From assembly GCA_004794655.1 (NCBI GenBank), contig SMMW01000518.1, forward strand, positions 1,490,001 to 1,554,000: DNA of 64,000 nucleotides, written 5' to 3'. Made by a program: the position numbers and the translations under genes. This document shows positions 11,818 to 31,204 of the stretch, in pieces. Each line of letters starts with the position of its first letter. Within the stretch, counting starts at the first letter, position 1. The notes below the pieces were generated by a model. That model was not told the origin of the DNA. It did no database searches and saw nothing but the letters and a program-made list of their open reading frames with translations. The DNA is from Marisa cornuarietis (taxonomy: Eukaryota > Mollusca > Gastropoda > Architaenioglossa > Ampullariidae).

Positions 11818-14800
11818 AATCTATAGATACTTCTTTCCACAACTCCAGTCGATTACAAATGAAATACAGTCAACATCTCTAAAAACGAACACAGTCGTTC
11901 ACACGAAGCAAAAGCCAAACACAAGAAAGTAAACACGATCTTCATGCAGTTGTAGGTTTTAGAAATCACACGTTATGTCCCGCTTCCACACTGCAGCACC
12001 AGCATCAGCATCAGCACAAAACACTGGTTTTTTGTCCCTTTGTTACAGCTTCATATTGTCAGCTACAAGGTTGCATACGGCAACTTGACGAATGCTCAAC
12101 ACTATGGCGACGGCCTGGCAGTGCTCGGCTTTTTCTTCGAGGTACGTTCGTGTGAACATCCCAGGTGGGGTCATCTTCAATAAATTAGACAGCATTCTTT
12201 TGTTTGACACATCATGGTTACTACTTGAACTGAGTGAGATTCTTGCTGTGCAGCCAATAATATGGTCTACATTCAATTAAAGGTAAAGGTAAAGGTCATC
12301 CCATAACCTTTAAAAGGTCGTTGGGGAGTGAGATGTTAGAGACCTCCCTTTTCTCGGGGCCAGCTTTTACATGAGGGTGGTGCCAATCTCCTCTCCCTCG
12401 CTGCCTTACCTTCCCCAACCCTCGATGGAGTCAGGTACCCATTCCCGTCAGCTGGGTCGACTGGGGAAAACATGCTGCGCTTATCGGGAATTGAACCAGC
12501 GCGCTGTCGATTCGGACGCCAGCGCTCTAACCACTCGGCCATCCGCTTCCATTCAATTACGCTAACCGAGAACACAATGAACTGTTTTTGACCATGATGA
12601 TGATGATGATGATGATGCCCTTTAGGCGTTCTTCATCATTTTCTTGACGGTCGGTGGGGGGTGGGGGAGAGAAGAATATACTGAATGCTGTTACGGAGTT
12701 TTTATCAATTTTATCATTGTCTTCATTCTCACCTGAATATCTTTTTCTTTATCTCTTATAACTAAAAATTGTGCATCTGTTTCACGACTTCATTTGTTGG
12801 AGGTTTCTTGTGCAGAAGGTTCTAACAATGATACTTGGAGGGAAATATATTATCATAAGGATTACTAGTGGAATTTTTTTCTGGAACAGATTTCCGAGGA
12901 GGATCATCCTGTCTTCGCCAAAGTGGTCAGCGCGCTACCAGAAGTAGAGGAAGAAAGTAAGAAGCTAAGCAACAATAACAACATATTTGTTGGGGTGGTG
13001 GGGGAGGGTGAAAAACTCAAAAGTCAAAACCTTTTTGCCTTATGTAAAACAGGTATTAAATTAGAAGGTTTTTTTCGTTTCTTACATTTTCTTCAGTGGC
13101 ATCTCCTTTACTTTGTAATTAAATATAAAGTTGAGTATTGTAAAAAAAAAAAAACCAAGTGTAAGGAGCAAAACTGCGATTTAAAAAGGTATTAGGAATA
13201 TCTCAGGTTTAGAGAGGAAAAAAGGAGTGCTGGCTTTTAACCATTGTCATTTCATTGAATATAGGGATTTATGAATCTCCCCTTCCCACATAAAATACTA
13301 TTATTAGATTTTTAATGGTGGAAAATAAAGAAACTGCTGCTGCTGCTGCTGCTGCTGCTTTCACTGATCTATTATTTTCACATATACAGTGGTACCTCGA
13401 GTTACGAACTGTTCCATAGACGAGCATTTCGAGTTACGAACAGCAACTCGAGCAAAATTACTGCTCGAGTTACGAACGTTATTCCGAGTTACGAACAGCT
13501 GAGCTTCGGGATCTTACCGGTAGTTGGCGCGTATTTATTGAAAAGGGAAGCATACGTGCGTACTTGTTAAGTATAAGTTAAAATTTAATAAAGTTTATTT
13601 TTAAATTTTAGGTAATTTTGTGTAAGAAAAGGTTTTTTTTGCAATTTAATTTTATGAATTCATTTAGAGTAAAGAAAGTGCAATTGTAGTTTTGTTTAAA
13701 GTTTAAGAAAGTGCGGTATCTACGCTTCGTTTCCTGCCAATATCCCTTCCTCCGTATTTCATACATGTTCTTACTGAATTTTGTACATTTTTCTCTTATT
13801 TATTTATGTTGTTGTGTAATTTGAAATTTTACGTGTGTGTTTCTTAATTAAAAACATGTATTTTTTCATAATTTAGGAAATTTGGGGGACTTGTCAGAGA
13901 GCTGGAACGGATTAATCCGATTTCCAATACTTTAAATGGGAAAATTCGTTCGAGTTACGACCATTTCTAGTTAAAAAGCACGGCTCTGGAACTAATAAAA
14001 TTCGTAACTCGAGGTACCACTGTACTTCATTATTTCTATATCTCATACCTCTATTATTTCCACATTTTATACTATTCTGGGCCTCTATATACATGTTTCT
14101 TGCTTCTATATATATATATATATTTTTTTTTTTGCCTTTTCCTCAAACTTTTTCTTTTGCCAAAATTGTTTTCTCATGCTTCGCCTTATTTCACTTGTTG
14201 TCATTGTGACGATTATCACGGGTAAGAAGGATCTGGACTAATCAGCCCGAGTGGGAATTGGACTCTGCTGGCTCGCTTTACCCACTTTCGGCCCCTCACA
14301 CCTAATCACCCGCGATTTGCACGTTCACACGCGTGTGCACACACAACTGACAACACAGTTGTAAACATGTAAAATTATAATTACACAAAGAAGTAAAATT
14401 AGGTTGATCACATTCACAAGTTTATATCATGACATTCCATATGTATACGATGATCAATCAAAAATTAATACTACATTTCATAAATGAACAACATCTATAT
14501 ATTTGCAAATAATATACATATACCCGGACCCGACTGAGTGCCTTGAACCGGCTGGTTCATGACTATTGTTATTATTACAGCTGTGAGCGTCCCCTTCGAT
14601 ATCTTCAGCCTCAAGGGTCTTATTCCAACTGACACGAGCAAGTACTACAGATACCTGGGAAGTCTCACCACACCTGGATGCTTGGAGATTGTCGTCTGGA
14701 CGGTCTTTCAAGGAACCATCAAGGTGTCGGAGGCTCAGGTAAGACCCGGATCTCCTTATAAGCAGGACCGGGCCGGCACTCAGTGTCTGGTCTTGCTGGT

Positions 14801-15914
14801 GACAGCGTGCACTGTAAGAACAGTTGGGAGGGAGGTTTCGAGAAGGACAAGCTGGAAGATGCTCGAGTGAGATGCGCGCGGAATGCACTTGGGTGGCCCG
14901 AGAGTAGGGCTGCAGTGAAGTAGTACCAACCTGAGCAGGGACAGATAGGACCGGGCTTGATGAACTACACCACTGATACTGGATTAAATGAAACAAATCA
15001 TTACTAAAACTCGTCCCGTTCATGCGGAGAACACACACATGCACGCACGCATGCACATATATATATGATGTTATTTTAAGAAACTACGATGCTCAGATTA
15101 GTGCTACCCACACTAGTGTTCCACGTCAATGAATCTGTTTTTGACAGAGCTTTAAAATGATGATCAAACGCAATATATTATTATTATTATTATTATTATT
15201 GCTTTATGTGAAAGTGCTACAAACGATGGTTTATAGGTGGTGATATTTTGTGTGTATAGATGATATCATAGATGCGGGTCTATATTATGTGTATTTATAA
15301 TATAAATATGTATATATATATATGTATAGAATGCAATTTTATTCATCTACATGGGCAATTACAGTTAATGATTCTACACAGGCAATATACAGATAAGCAC
15401 ATACATGTATGACCACAAGGAATAAGTTCTTTCTCTCTAGATATAAAAATATAAAGATATTTAGAGAAAGAGCAACAGTAGATACTGTTGGTGTACTTCA
15501 TTAGGTCACCTCAGGTTAACACAACGTCACGGCCAGTAGAATTGATCAAGCGTATATATATATATGTGTGTGTTTGTGCGTGCGTGCGTGCGTGCGCTTT
15601 ATATATACTAATGTTTGCGTGCGTGTTGGTGATAGTCTCAGACACTGGCTGTTATTTTCTGATCTCAGATTGCGGCATTCCGTAACCTGACTGCAGGCGA
15701 ATCTATGAACGAAACATTTTACATGAAGGACAACTTCCGGCCTGTCCAGCCTCTAAACGGTCGTCAGGTCATGGCTAGCTTCGACCCCAGTGCCACGACG
15801 ATCCTACAACCATCCGCCACCACTGTAAAGACAGCCGGGTCTTCCTACCGACAAGCCTTCAGTGCTGTCCTTATCTTGTTCTCACAGCTACTCTTTGTGT
15901 TCCTGTGTCTCTAA
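6730..15914 (+). CDS. Carbonic anhydrase A, alpha class, GPI-type (exons 2-8; exon 1 not found)
   Basis: Exons: 6730-6759, 7473-7646, 11433-11581, 12049-12141, 12890-12956, 14581-14738, 15669-15914 (TAA); all introns are GT-AG. The 305 residues visible make an alpha-carbonic anhydrase (reversible CO2 hydration). DHWGYNG opens the fold, NNGH carries the proton-shuttle His (H64 equivalent), QFHFHWG and ELHIV give the three zinc His, and SLTTPGC carries Thr199. A Cys in TCNGT plus the Cys in TTPGC fit the disulfide of extracellular CA IV-type enzymes. The C-terminus has a short spacer, GSSYRQ and a hydrophobic tail, as for GPI anchoring. Exon sizes and phases equal those of gene B; exon 3 is one codon longer. 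The first coding exon (18 codons in B) is not visible in 1-6729; it may lie off-window or be lost. Intron 3 is inflated by a LINE. Confidence 0.9.
7790..10990 (-). mobile_element. Antisense LINE in intron 3 of carbonic anhydrase A, probably RTE-type
   Basis: The element spans the 1081-codon ORF at 7800-11045 and probably begins (5' end) near 10990, where the CA-gene intron resumes. The ORF stop is followed only by a short purine-rich tail, consistent with the short 3' UTR of RTE-like elements. It lies opposite to the host gene and wholly within one intron. Exact ends and target duplication were not resolved. Confidence 0.8.
7800..11045 (-). CDS. LINE ORF: AP-endonuclease / reverse transcriptase
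   Basis: A single uninterrupted frame of 1081 aa. Roughly residues 106-345 are an apurinic-type endonuclease: [25 protein letters not shown], then the terminal SDHHLLV motif. The reverse transcriptase follows at roughly 585-850: [45 protein letters not shown] and the catalytic FADD. The C-terminal part has YGSETW and GWIGHTLRK. The fold order and the craniofacial-development-protein-2-like endonuclease suggest RTE/BovB-type LINEs; the clade call is tentative. The annotated ATG lies in doubtful sequence, and real translation may start closer to residue 30-40. With no stop or frameshift, this is a recent insertion that could still be competent. Confidence 0.9.
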   Translation of the reverse strand: MSIITLSSYCIIFRGLKKEISIEKITPPGNPPGNLPVPSPDEGGGLGVGLATPPCKTTLATETTTTTLPQREPGREDPSLEGPMTRAGESLREVSSPTYLLTAKAKTRIGTWNIRTLYERGKSAQVAQEMKNYGIKLLGLCETRWNGSGQTRLSSGETIIYSGHEDPDHDHSQGVAVLMTQEAARALISWEPVSPRLMAARFNSKGRKMTIIQCYAPTNAAKEEEKEDFYNSLQALVDRTPRRDLKIIMGDMNAKVGDENTDKEHIMGKHGVGNCNENGELFTDFCLFNDLVIGGTVFPHKTIHKTTWTSPDGKTENQIDHITINRQFRRSLLDVRVRRGADAASDHHLLVATLKIKLRSFHESSDRPHHKFNVQFLKDRRKQEEFNCEVKNRFEALEGLFEETVANHWTGLQETWKAACKRVLGKKQKQHKEWLSIGTWKKIEERKELKQKISQCQDQQEKEELRAKYWEMNREVKKSARGDKRQFAHRMTEEAEQAAGQNNMKRLYEITRTLSGRKNINACRPVKNKNGNVITGDAEQRSRWAEHFKEILNRPPPATILDIALVTEQLQVNTNPPTKAEIIKAIKSLKTGKAAGPDGIPAEALKADPTAAAEMLHPRLQKIWTQEQVPADWKLGYLVKLPKKGDLTQCSNWRGIMLLSIPSKVLTRIMLDRLKNALDKRLRQEQAGFRQGRSCTDHIATLRIIIEQSIEWRSPLYMKFVDFEKAFDSVDRETIWKLMQHYGFPPKFIAIIQQLYEDSTCQVIHNGKLTDPFAVRTGVRQGCMLSQTIFLIVIDWIMRRTTSNSNTGIQWTFAMQLEDLDFADDISLLSHKQQHAQTKLTRLSEEAATTGLTINIKKTEVMGINNKQEAPLQLHGECITEIDRFTYLGSIVTKDGGADEDVRSRINKARQAFHILRPIWNSKALSQHTKIRIFHTNVKSVLLYGSETWRVTNNITSKSQTFINRCLRHIFNIRWPERISNAYLWERANQKPASQDIKKRKWGWIGHTLRKPAENLTRQALDWNPQGRRRVGRPRQTWRRSVHGEAEAAGMTWTQLGREAHNRVRWRGVVAALCSTGGEKE
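11092..11169. repeat. (CATA)n microsatellite
   Basis: About 19 tandem CATA units in intron 3 of carbonic anhydrase A, next to the 5' side of the LINE. Confidence 0.95.
12280..12550 (-). mobile_element. tRNA-derived SINE, family 1, antisense copy
   Basis: On the minus strand it begins GGAAGCGGATGGCCGAGTGG, continues through an A-box/B-box tRNA-like head (TGGTTAGAGCGCTGG, GGTTCAATTCC), a unique body, and an ACCTTT-repeat tail at 12280-12297. A 9-bp duplication ATTCAATTA brackets it exactly (12271-12279, 12551-12559). It lies in intron 5 of carbonic anhydrase A. The second copy is at 30604-30880. Confidence 0.9.
13387..14022. mobile_element. pogo/Tigger-like (Tc1-mariner) MITE, 636 bp
   Basis: The termini CAGTGGTACCTCGAGTTACG and CGTAACTCGAGGTACCACTG are perfect inverted repeats flanked by TA (13385-13386, 14023-14024). 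Several further GAGTTACGAAC words lie subterminally at both ends. CAGTGGTACCTCG-type ends are known from Tigger/pogo elements. No transposase is present. It lies in intron 6 of carbonic anhydrase A. Confidence 0.85.
15335..15450 (-). mobile_element. LINE 3'-end fragment
   Basis: The pattern TTTTATTCATCTACATGGGC is the antisense of a LINE terminus (GCCC..GGAT.AATAAA) that recurs at 28690, 31211 and 37745 in this window. Only the last ~100 bases are present, as expected for severe 5' truncation. Confidence 0.45.
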
Positions 15915-17796
15915 CAAAGAACCAAAAGCAAAAAAGACAAACTCTAAGGTAAATGGACAGGACTGGCAAAGGACTTTTTGTAATGCTGTTTCGGGACACA
16001 AATGTTGCTTGTCGTCTAGCAACCCAAATGAGTAAGTTTATACAATATTTCTTAATTAATTGGTTAAATATTTGGAACTGGTCTCGAAAAGCTGTGTATG
16101 TGGGCGAAAAACTTAATGACATTGTATTTGAAAGGAGGCACTATGGACTGTTTACTCCACCGTCACCTCAGAAATCATTTGACCTCTTCTTACAATTCGC
16201 TGATCTAAAACTACTGGATAAACCTTGCACGCGCGCTGCAACACAATCTTTTTTGAAACCACCACGCAGCCATCTTGGTTCTCGTAGTGTCACATCAGCC
16301 AGCATAAAACATGAACAGGATGAAACCTGACTCCTCAATTTTCACAAAAAAGAAGGAAAATGGCAAAAATAGGTTTGAAACAAGCTCAAAGAAATGTAAT
16401 ATCGAAATATACGGACATACAGGGGCAGGTCATTCAAAAATACTGAGACAGTAACGCTTTACGACTTCCAATATGGCTTCCAGTCGGCTTAAATCAGAGC
16501 CTCCCAGGGTCTATCCATTAGTTTCAGCTTAGCAGCTGTAGCCAACGATACCGTTTTTTCACTGTCTGTGTGGGCATGCTTACTTGTCTGCTCTGACAAC
16601 CGTTTGTAACTCTCACCTGCAGTACTGATCTAAGCCCTCTTTCACCTCCCGCTGCCCTTTCAGGGACAAATAGACTTAACGCTCACCACCCGTCCTCCTT
16701 CTGTCTTTGAAAGACATCTATATTAATACCTTTAACTCACTGCCTCCTTTTTTTTGGGGGGGGTCGGGTCATGTTACTGGTGTTTAGCCAGACATGCTCG
16801 AAAATTTTCCGACAAGAAAGAGAGGATAAAACGGGGTGGGAGCATGTCGATCAAAACTTGGCAGACGAATCTGCTGCGCGCCACAACATCGACAACAGGT
16901 AGAACATCTGAAGAATGAACCCCCCACCCCCCCCTGCTTGTTATCGTCCTGCCGCAGAAAGTCATCCCCGAGCTTTCTTGTTTTACACCAATTTAAACCC
17001 ACTGTTATACACTCCTTATGGACTGTTTCTTAGTGAGAGTTTTTTTTCATGTCAACTGGTGAACGGAGCTGTTGCAGGTGAAGGTGGGTTTTTTTTAATA
17101 TGGGGGAAGAACTCAATTTCCCCTGCCTATCTTTGTCAAAAGCTTTGCACCTTGTGTTTGTTTTTGGTAGGATTGGGCTTTATTTATTTATTTATTTATG
17201 CATTCATTCATTCATTGGTTGCTGTGCCAAACAAAGTCAACAAAAAAAAGGAATGAGAACTGGTGTTGTACGGCCTGTGAAGACGAGGTCCTGACTTGAA
17301 CCTTACTGTTGGACCTATGATCTCTTCATGCGAGACCCTTGACACCACCGATGTGTTTCGCGCCATGTCCCCCATTAGAAAAACTTTGGTCTGTCTGCTT
17401 TGTTGTTGTCTTTGAAATCCCAAGAAAGTTTACCGTTAATTCCTCACCTATTGTGGTTGCTGCTTTCAGTTTCTTGTTGGTAATAAAATTATTCTATTTT
17501 TTTAAGTGTAACCTTCCTGTCAGTTAAAATATTTCAGTGATCGAGCCTGTTGTGTGCAAAAGATGTAATCATGTAACGGATTCAGAGCGAGCAGTCTTGT
17601 TAATAAAGAAATTTTTATACATTTCATGTTGATACGCATTTTTGTGTGTGCTGATTACAAAGAAGAAAAAAAAAGGAGATGGCGTGGTAGATAACAATCA
17701 GTTCAAACTTTTGTCTCTTGTCCTTGTCTGACCAAACCAATTGACCAGCCAGTCTCAGACGTACGTACGTGTGGGCATAACGGGATGCAACAGCTG
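15915..17796. other. Downstream region of carbonic anhydrase A
   Basis: Probable 3' UTR and flank. A polyadenylation signal AATAAA at 17602-17607 is followed by GT-rich sequence, which could end the transcript, but this would make a ~1.7-kb UTR. No further exon or transposon end was recognised. Confidence 0.35.
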
Positions 17797-17900
17797 AGGG
17801 GCACCCGGTAGCTCAGTGGTAAAACGCTGCTGACTGGGTGATGACTGCGGGGATGACCGCAACGTCCTGGGCTCAGATTACATCTCGAGTAACACGTACA
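17797..17900 (+). mobile_element. tRNA-like SINE head fragment
   Basis: CACCCGGTAGCTCAGTGGTA matches a tRNA 5' half and A-box (promoter for RNA polymerase III), and a B-box-like TCCTGGGCTCAGATTACA follows 60 bases later. The sequence does not fold as an intact tRNA, so I call it a SINE remnant. Confidence 0.5.
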
Positions 17901-19766
17901 CGTGTCTAGAAGATACCCTGGTGTCAGTCACACAAGGATGTCCAATCCAAGTACACTCCTTTCTTCCCTTCGTCACCTTCTTCTTTAGTGCGACACAACC
18001 CTCGGTCACCTACGTCAATCAGAAAGTTATAAATAATCAGAATATAAACACCAACAAGAAAATCCCAGTGGTGAAAGAGATAACAAAGTTCGTAGAGACC
18101 GCGGCGTCAAACAAATAAAATAATACAAGCCAGTAGGAAACAAAACAATAAATAACATGATGCAGCGAGAAAGGGTGATAATTTAACATAGGTGGCGCTG
18201 TCAAAACAAACGCTCGAATCGCACCCGTCTTCTAGATTGGGCCCCCACGACAACAACAATAATAAATCAAAGGCATGAGTGCGTAAATACGGTGTGCACA
18301 TCCCGGGTACATCTTCAAACTCGTATCTCACGGCCTGGCGACACTGTTTCAACACTGGCGGACAGGTGAGCTACAGCCTTAACAGCAGGGCGTTGGTGGT
18401 TGTACTGTGTTACTCAGGAAGTGTAATAAAATAGAAACAGGACCTAAGAGAGAGGATGGCAGTGAAGTAAAGGGTGATGATTTGAGATAGGTGGCGCTGG
18501 CATGAACGTAGTGCCGCAATGGGCATTTGTTTGTTCGCAAAAAACATCTCCACTCCTCAATAGACCTTTTGCAAAGTCTCGAGACTTTTAAGCATAAAGT
18601 CAGGTGATGAAGATAAAACATGGAAATACTGCCCAGGTTACCCGGGGTTGCGTTCCTTTCTGCCGTTAGCTCTTTCCAACTGGATTCATTTTGTCCACTT
18701 TGCCACAAACATCGCCTCACTCTGATTTGTCCAGATGCCTAAAAAAAAATAAATAAAATCATTTCCACTGCACAACCTCAGTAGAAGCTCCTCGCTTACG
18801 TGTTTACTGTCAGACGGTTTGCAACCTTTTGGTACTGAAGAATAGTCACAAAAGAGATTTTCTGGTTCTGCAACTGGTTATTCGTCGTAAAGGCTATGTT
18901 GGACTTGTGGCTCACATACATATTTTGTCTACAACGTTGATGATTAAGATGCTGATTCATTTTATTATTTTTTGTTCTTTCTTTATTTTGTTTTTTGTTT
19001 CTTTTTATCTTTATTTTGTTTTTTAATTGTGATCTCAGAGGTTTCTTTGTTGTGTCTGTCTTTGTGTTCTCTTTGCTTTTTTTTATTTTTTTTTTATTTT
19101 TGTGTTCTTTCTTTCTGTTTTTATTTTATTTAATATTCTTTTTTGTCTTTGTTTCTTTTTTCTTCCTTCACTTTATTTTGTTCTCATTTTAGTCGAATCT
19201 CAATTATTTCACACAGCTTCGTTGTCATGGATGTGACCTCAGATTCTGTTTATTGTTTTTTTTTTCTTTCCCTGTTTTCACATTTGCCTCCAATTTGTCA
19301 TTACCCACTCCTAGCTGTTTATATTTTTTCTCTCCTACCTGCTTTCTTCCATTTTCTTCACTAGTTAGCGCACGCACGGGAATATGTCACTGGCGATATT
19401 AACTTCAGCGTCAGAGTACTCAAACATGACTTATATACACACATAGTCCGCTGTGTCATTGTGTCAACAACATTTTATGTAATTTCGTCTCCCTTGAAAG
19501 TGTAAGCTCTCTCCTGTTCACGCTAGCGACCATGCTTGAAGAACAAAACCGGCAAAGAGCCATGCAACGCCCCCATCCCACCCTCTCTCCGGACGGGCAC
19601 AGTGCCCACCCGCTTGATGTGACACCGTGCGCCAGAGTCCACCCTTTCTGTTTGGTCTCTTCAAGTCCCCTTCATTAACTCTTTCGTGAAATACGAGTCA
19701 GCAGTCCCTGGAGCAGACATCAAGGAGACAGGAACAGGGAGCGGTTAACAGGTAAAGACTTTCACC
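17901..19766. other. Intergenic region and likely promoter flank of carbonic anhydrase B
   Basis: Two related ~45-bp segments share GGGTGATRATTT and ATAGGTGGCGCTG (near 18172 and 18473). A T-rich block runs 18960-19200. The 200 bases before the ATG at 19767 have no obvious TATA box. No exon of another gene was recognised. Confidence 0.35.
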
Positions 19767-28313
<8,547 letters not shown>

Positions 28314-28323
28314 TAACAATAAA

Positions 28324-28934
28324 CATCAAACAAGAGAAAATGGACAGGATCGAAGGTAAAGAGGGCGAAGTAGATGGAAGTGTAAATTTTGATTTAAACG
28401 AGTCGGCAAGTCTGTATGGCGACATAAGGTTAACGATCGTCGTTAAAAAAAAAAAGATAAATGAAGAATATTTTTTCGTGGCTTTTTGTTGTTAGATTCG
28501 AGATCTCTCATGTTTCTGTGGCTTTTGACTTTTTTAAAATTTCGTCCTTGTGAAGAATGCTGGCAGTCTATCTTGTGCAGCCATTGATAGGACGAACTAT
28601 TGGGATGCAACACATTCGTCATGTTATGTTTCTTCTTGTTTTCAGTGCTGTTTTCTTGAGAATGAGGCCGGTGTGACAACAGGCATACAATACAGCTTTA
28701 TTATCCACAAGGACAATTTCAGTTTTTTTTTAAATACAATGTATGTCCACGTTCATTTTTGTTCTTGTTGTCTTTAAATGTCATGCTTCACATTAGACCT
28801 TTTTTTTGGACGCAATTGCGTTTGGGGTCGGCTGGTGATGCCTATGCTCAGTCTGTATGACTGAAGGCCCTTTTTAACAGGTCAAATATTGTCGAATGTT
28901 TGACCAAGTTTGACAAAGATGTGTTCGCGTGTTT

Positions 28935-29024
<90 letters not shown>

Positions 29025-29376
29025 AGGTAAAAGGAATCTGATACATCTGGGTGGACACTAGAACCTTGGTTACCATGGTGAGCTGAGTCCAAAATTCTTT
29101 GCCAGTGCATTTACCAGTGCAATGGGGACTTTACGGTGTATCGAAGGTTTGACGGGTAGGTACTACACCCGGTTAAGAACGACCTTTGGCTTATCTGCTT
29201 TGTTTGCCAAAAAGCTGTGCACAGGCTAATCTTTCTTGGTTGTCAAGCTTAGTCCCGAAAGAGGCCAAAAGCTGAAAAAATCTATGAATGTCACTGCTAA
29301 ACTAACGTACAGCGTATGAAGATGAGATCAAGACATGAGACTTAGCATGTGACCTATGACCTCTTCATATCGACTA
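28324..29376. other. Downstream flank of carbonic anhydrase B
   Basis: Contains a LINE 3'-terminus-like piece near 28685-28760 (CTTTATTATCCACAAGGACA) and a TG/AG microsatellite at 28936-29025. No exon recognised. Confidence 0.4.
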
Positions 29377-29711
29377 TTTGACGTCAGTGGAGTGTTATTG
29401 TTTGACGTCAGTGGAATGTTATTCTTTGACGTCAGTGGAATGTTACTGTTTGACGTCAGCGGAGTGTTACTGTTTGACGTGAGTGGAGTGTTATTGTTTG
29501 ACGTCAGTGGAATGTTATTGTTTGACGTCAGTGGAATGTTATTCTTTGACGTCAGTGGAATGTTACTGTTTGACGTCAGCGGAGTGTTACTGTTTGACGT
29601 GAGTGGAGTGTTATTGTTTGACGTCAGTGGAATGTTATTGTTTGACGTCAGTGGAATGTTACTGTTTGACGTCAGCGGAGTGTTACTGTTTGACGTCAGT
29701 GGAGTGTTACT
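29377..29711. repeat. 24-bp tandem array carrying CRE octamers
   Basis: Fourteen head-to-tail 24-bp units with consensus TTTGACGTCAGTGGARTGTT plus four bases. Twelve carry the perfect palindrome TGACGTCA, the cAMP-response element; units 5 and 10 have TGACGTGA. Units 2-6 and 7-11 are exact copies, so a 120-bp block was duplicated. Because 24 is divisible by 3, an open frame with an LFDVSG(V/M)L octapeptide exists, but there is no gene context for it. The array begins 1.06 kb after the stop codon of carbonic anhydrase B. Confidence 0.95.
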
Positions 29712-30094
29712 ATCCTGTGATCTTTCCGTCTTCGTACAGTTTCGAAGTCACCGGAGAATTTTCCCATGGCTACTGAATTCATTTTTCTCTTCGATGTCAA
29801 ACTGTTTTTTTTTCTTCCTATTTTCTTCATAAGATGTGACATCCTGCTGTAAGATGCTACATTTTCTTTAGTCGCATTTTTTATTGTTCTCTCCACGTTT
29901 TGTACAGGAATGCTATACAGAACCTAACAATGCCTAATGTATTCAGTGTAAGTAATATTATGATGAAAGAAAGGCCCTGGTGATACTCAGCTGTATGCAT
30001 TTTTTGTGTGTGCGTTGGAAATAAACACTTATTTACCATACGAAAGAAGACGGCGAAATTCCATATAGAAGTTAAACTTTTGGTACTTGGTCCT

Positions 30095-30162
<68 letters not shown>

Positions 30163-30603
30163 TAATAAAAAGCACTTATATTATGCATACTCTCACATGC
30201 TAGTGAGCTCAGTGCAGGTCACAAAAGACAGTAAATAGGATAATTAAGATATAATAGTAGTGTGGAGTGAAAGGATAAGGAATGACCTGGGCCAGGTTTC
30301 GCTTTTTCAGTTTTTTTCCCAATGGCAAACACGACACGAAAAATCTCAAAACAAAAACCAGTGTCAGAACACAGAACAGTACGACAGGGGAGGAGGGGAG
30401 TAATTCATTTATTTACCAAGCCATAGTACACTAAGAATTTGACTTGATGATGATCGCCAAGTATTCGACAAATACTGATCACACCCACACCCATATTTAC
30501 AGTCGCTGCTGCTCGCCCTACATTTCCTCCACATGCATAAGCACATACACACTACCCCTCCTTCTGTCTTGCTGTCTCTTCCACGCTTCCGTGGAAGCGG
30601 ATG
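29712..30603. other. Intergenic, with (TTAG)n
   Basis: A TTAG run of about 15 units lies at 30100-30160, followed by a stretch resembling another LINE 3' terminus (30165-30250). Nothing else was recognised. Confidence 0.5.
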
Positions 30604-30880
30604 GGGAAGCGGATGGCCGAGTGGTTAGAGCGCTGGCGTCCGAACCGAGAGCGCGCTGGTTCAATTCCTAATAAGCGCAGCAAACTTCCCCCAGTCGACC
30701 CAGCTGACGGGAATGGGTACCTGACTCCATAGAGGGTTGGGGAAGGTAAGGCAGCGAGGGAGAGGAGATTGGCACCACCCTCATGTAAAAGCTGGCCCCG
30801 AGAAAAGTGGGGTCTCTAACACCTCACTTCCCTACGACCATGTAAAGGTTATGGGATGACCTTTACCTCTTACCTTTACA
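30604..30880 (+). mobile_element. tRNA-derived SINE, family 1, sense copy
   Basis: GGAAGCGGATGGCCGAGTGG opens a tRNA-like head with A-box (TGGTTAGAGCGCTGG) and B-box (GGTTCAATTCC), then the same body as the copy at 12280-12550 (GACGGGAATGGGTACCTGAC, CTGGCCCCGAGAAAAG) and an ACCTTT-type tail. A partial duplicate of the first ~13 bases lies directly upstream, so the target duplication is unclear. Confidence 0.85.
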
Positions 30881-31204
30881 CGCTCCCATTCTGTCACAGA
30901 CACAGACACAGACACTGCCCACACAGAATCATTATAGATACCAGAACACATGGGCGAGCAGGCACACATGGACGTTTAGACGCCCATTTGAACTGTACAC
31001 AGACTGAAATAAAGACATATTCAACTTGTATTGGTCCTGACACGAGCAACGGCGGAATTCAGGAAAGTTTTCTCTTCAGCAAAGAAACTATTTCTCAACC
31101 GGGAAGTTCTGGCCCGGACGAGTGTTTACCTGACCCCAGAGGGCATGAGACAGAACATGTCATTGGCAGGGTGGGATGCATCAGCCACAATCATGCAATG
31201 ACGA

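Noticed and set aside
14644..14738. Catalytic defect in carbonic anhydrase A because TTPPC became TTPGC
   Set aside because: Thr199, Thr200 and the Cys are kept, and this position varies in CA IV-type enzymes, so loss of activity is not implied.
29356..29832. 158-aa frame made of LFDVSGVL-type octapeptides
   Set aside because: The 24-bp unit is divisible by three, so an open frame is expected by chance. No homologous protein pattern, and the frame continues into unrelated sequence.
30604..30680. tRNA-Ser/Leu gene
   Set aside because: Only the 5' head and boxes resemble a tRNA; the acceptor stem cannot close, and the sequence continues into a SINE body shared with 12280-12550.
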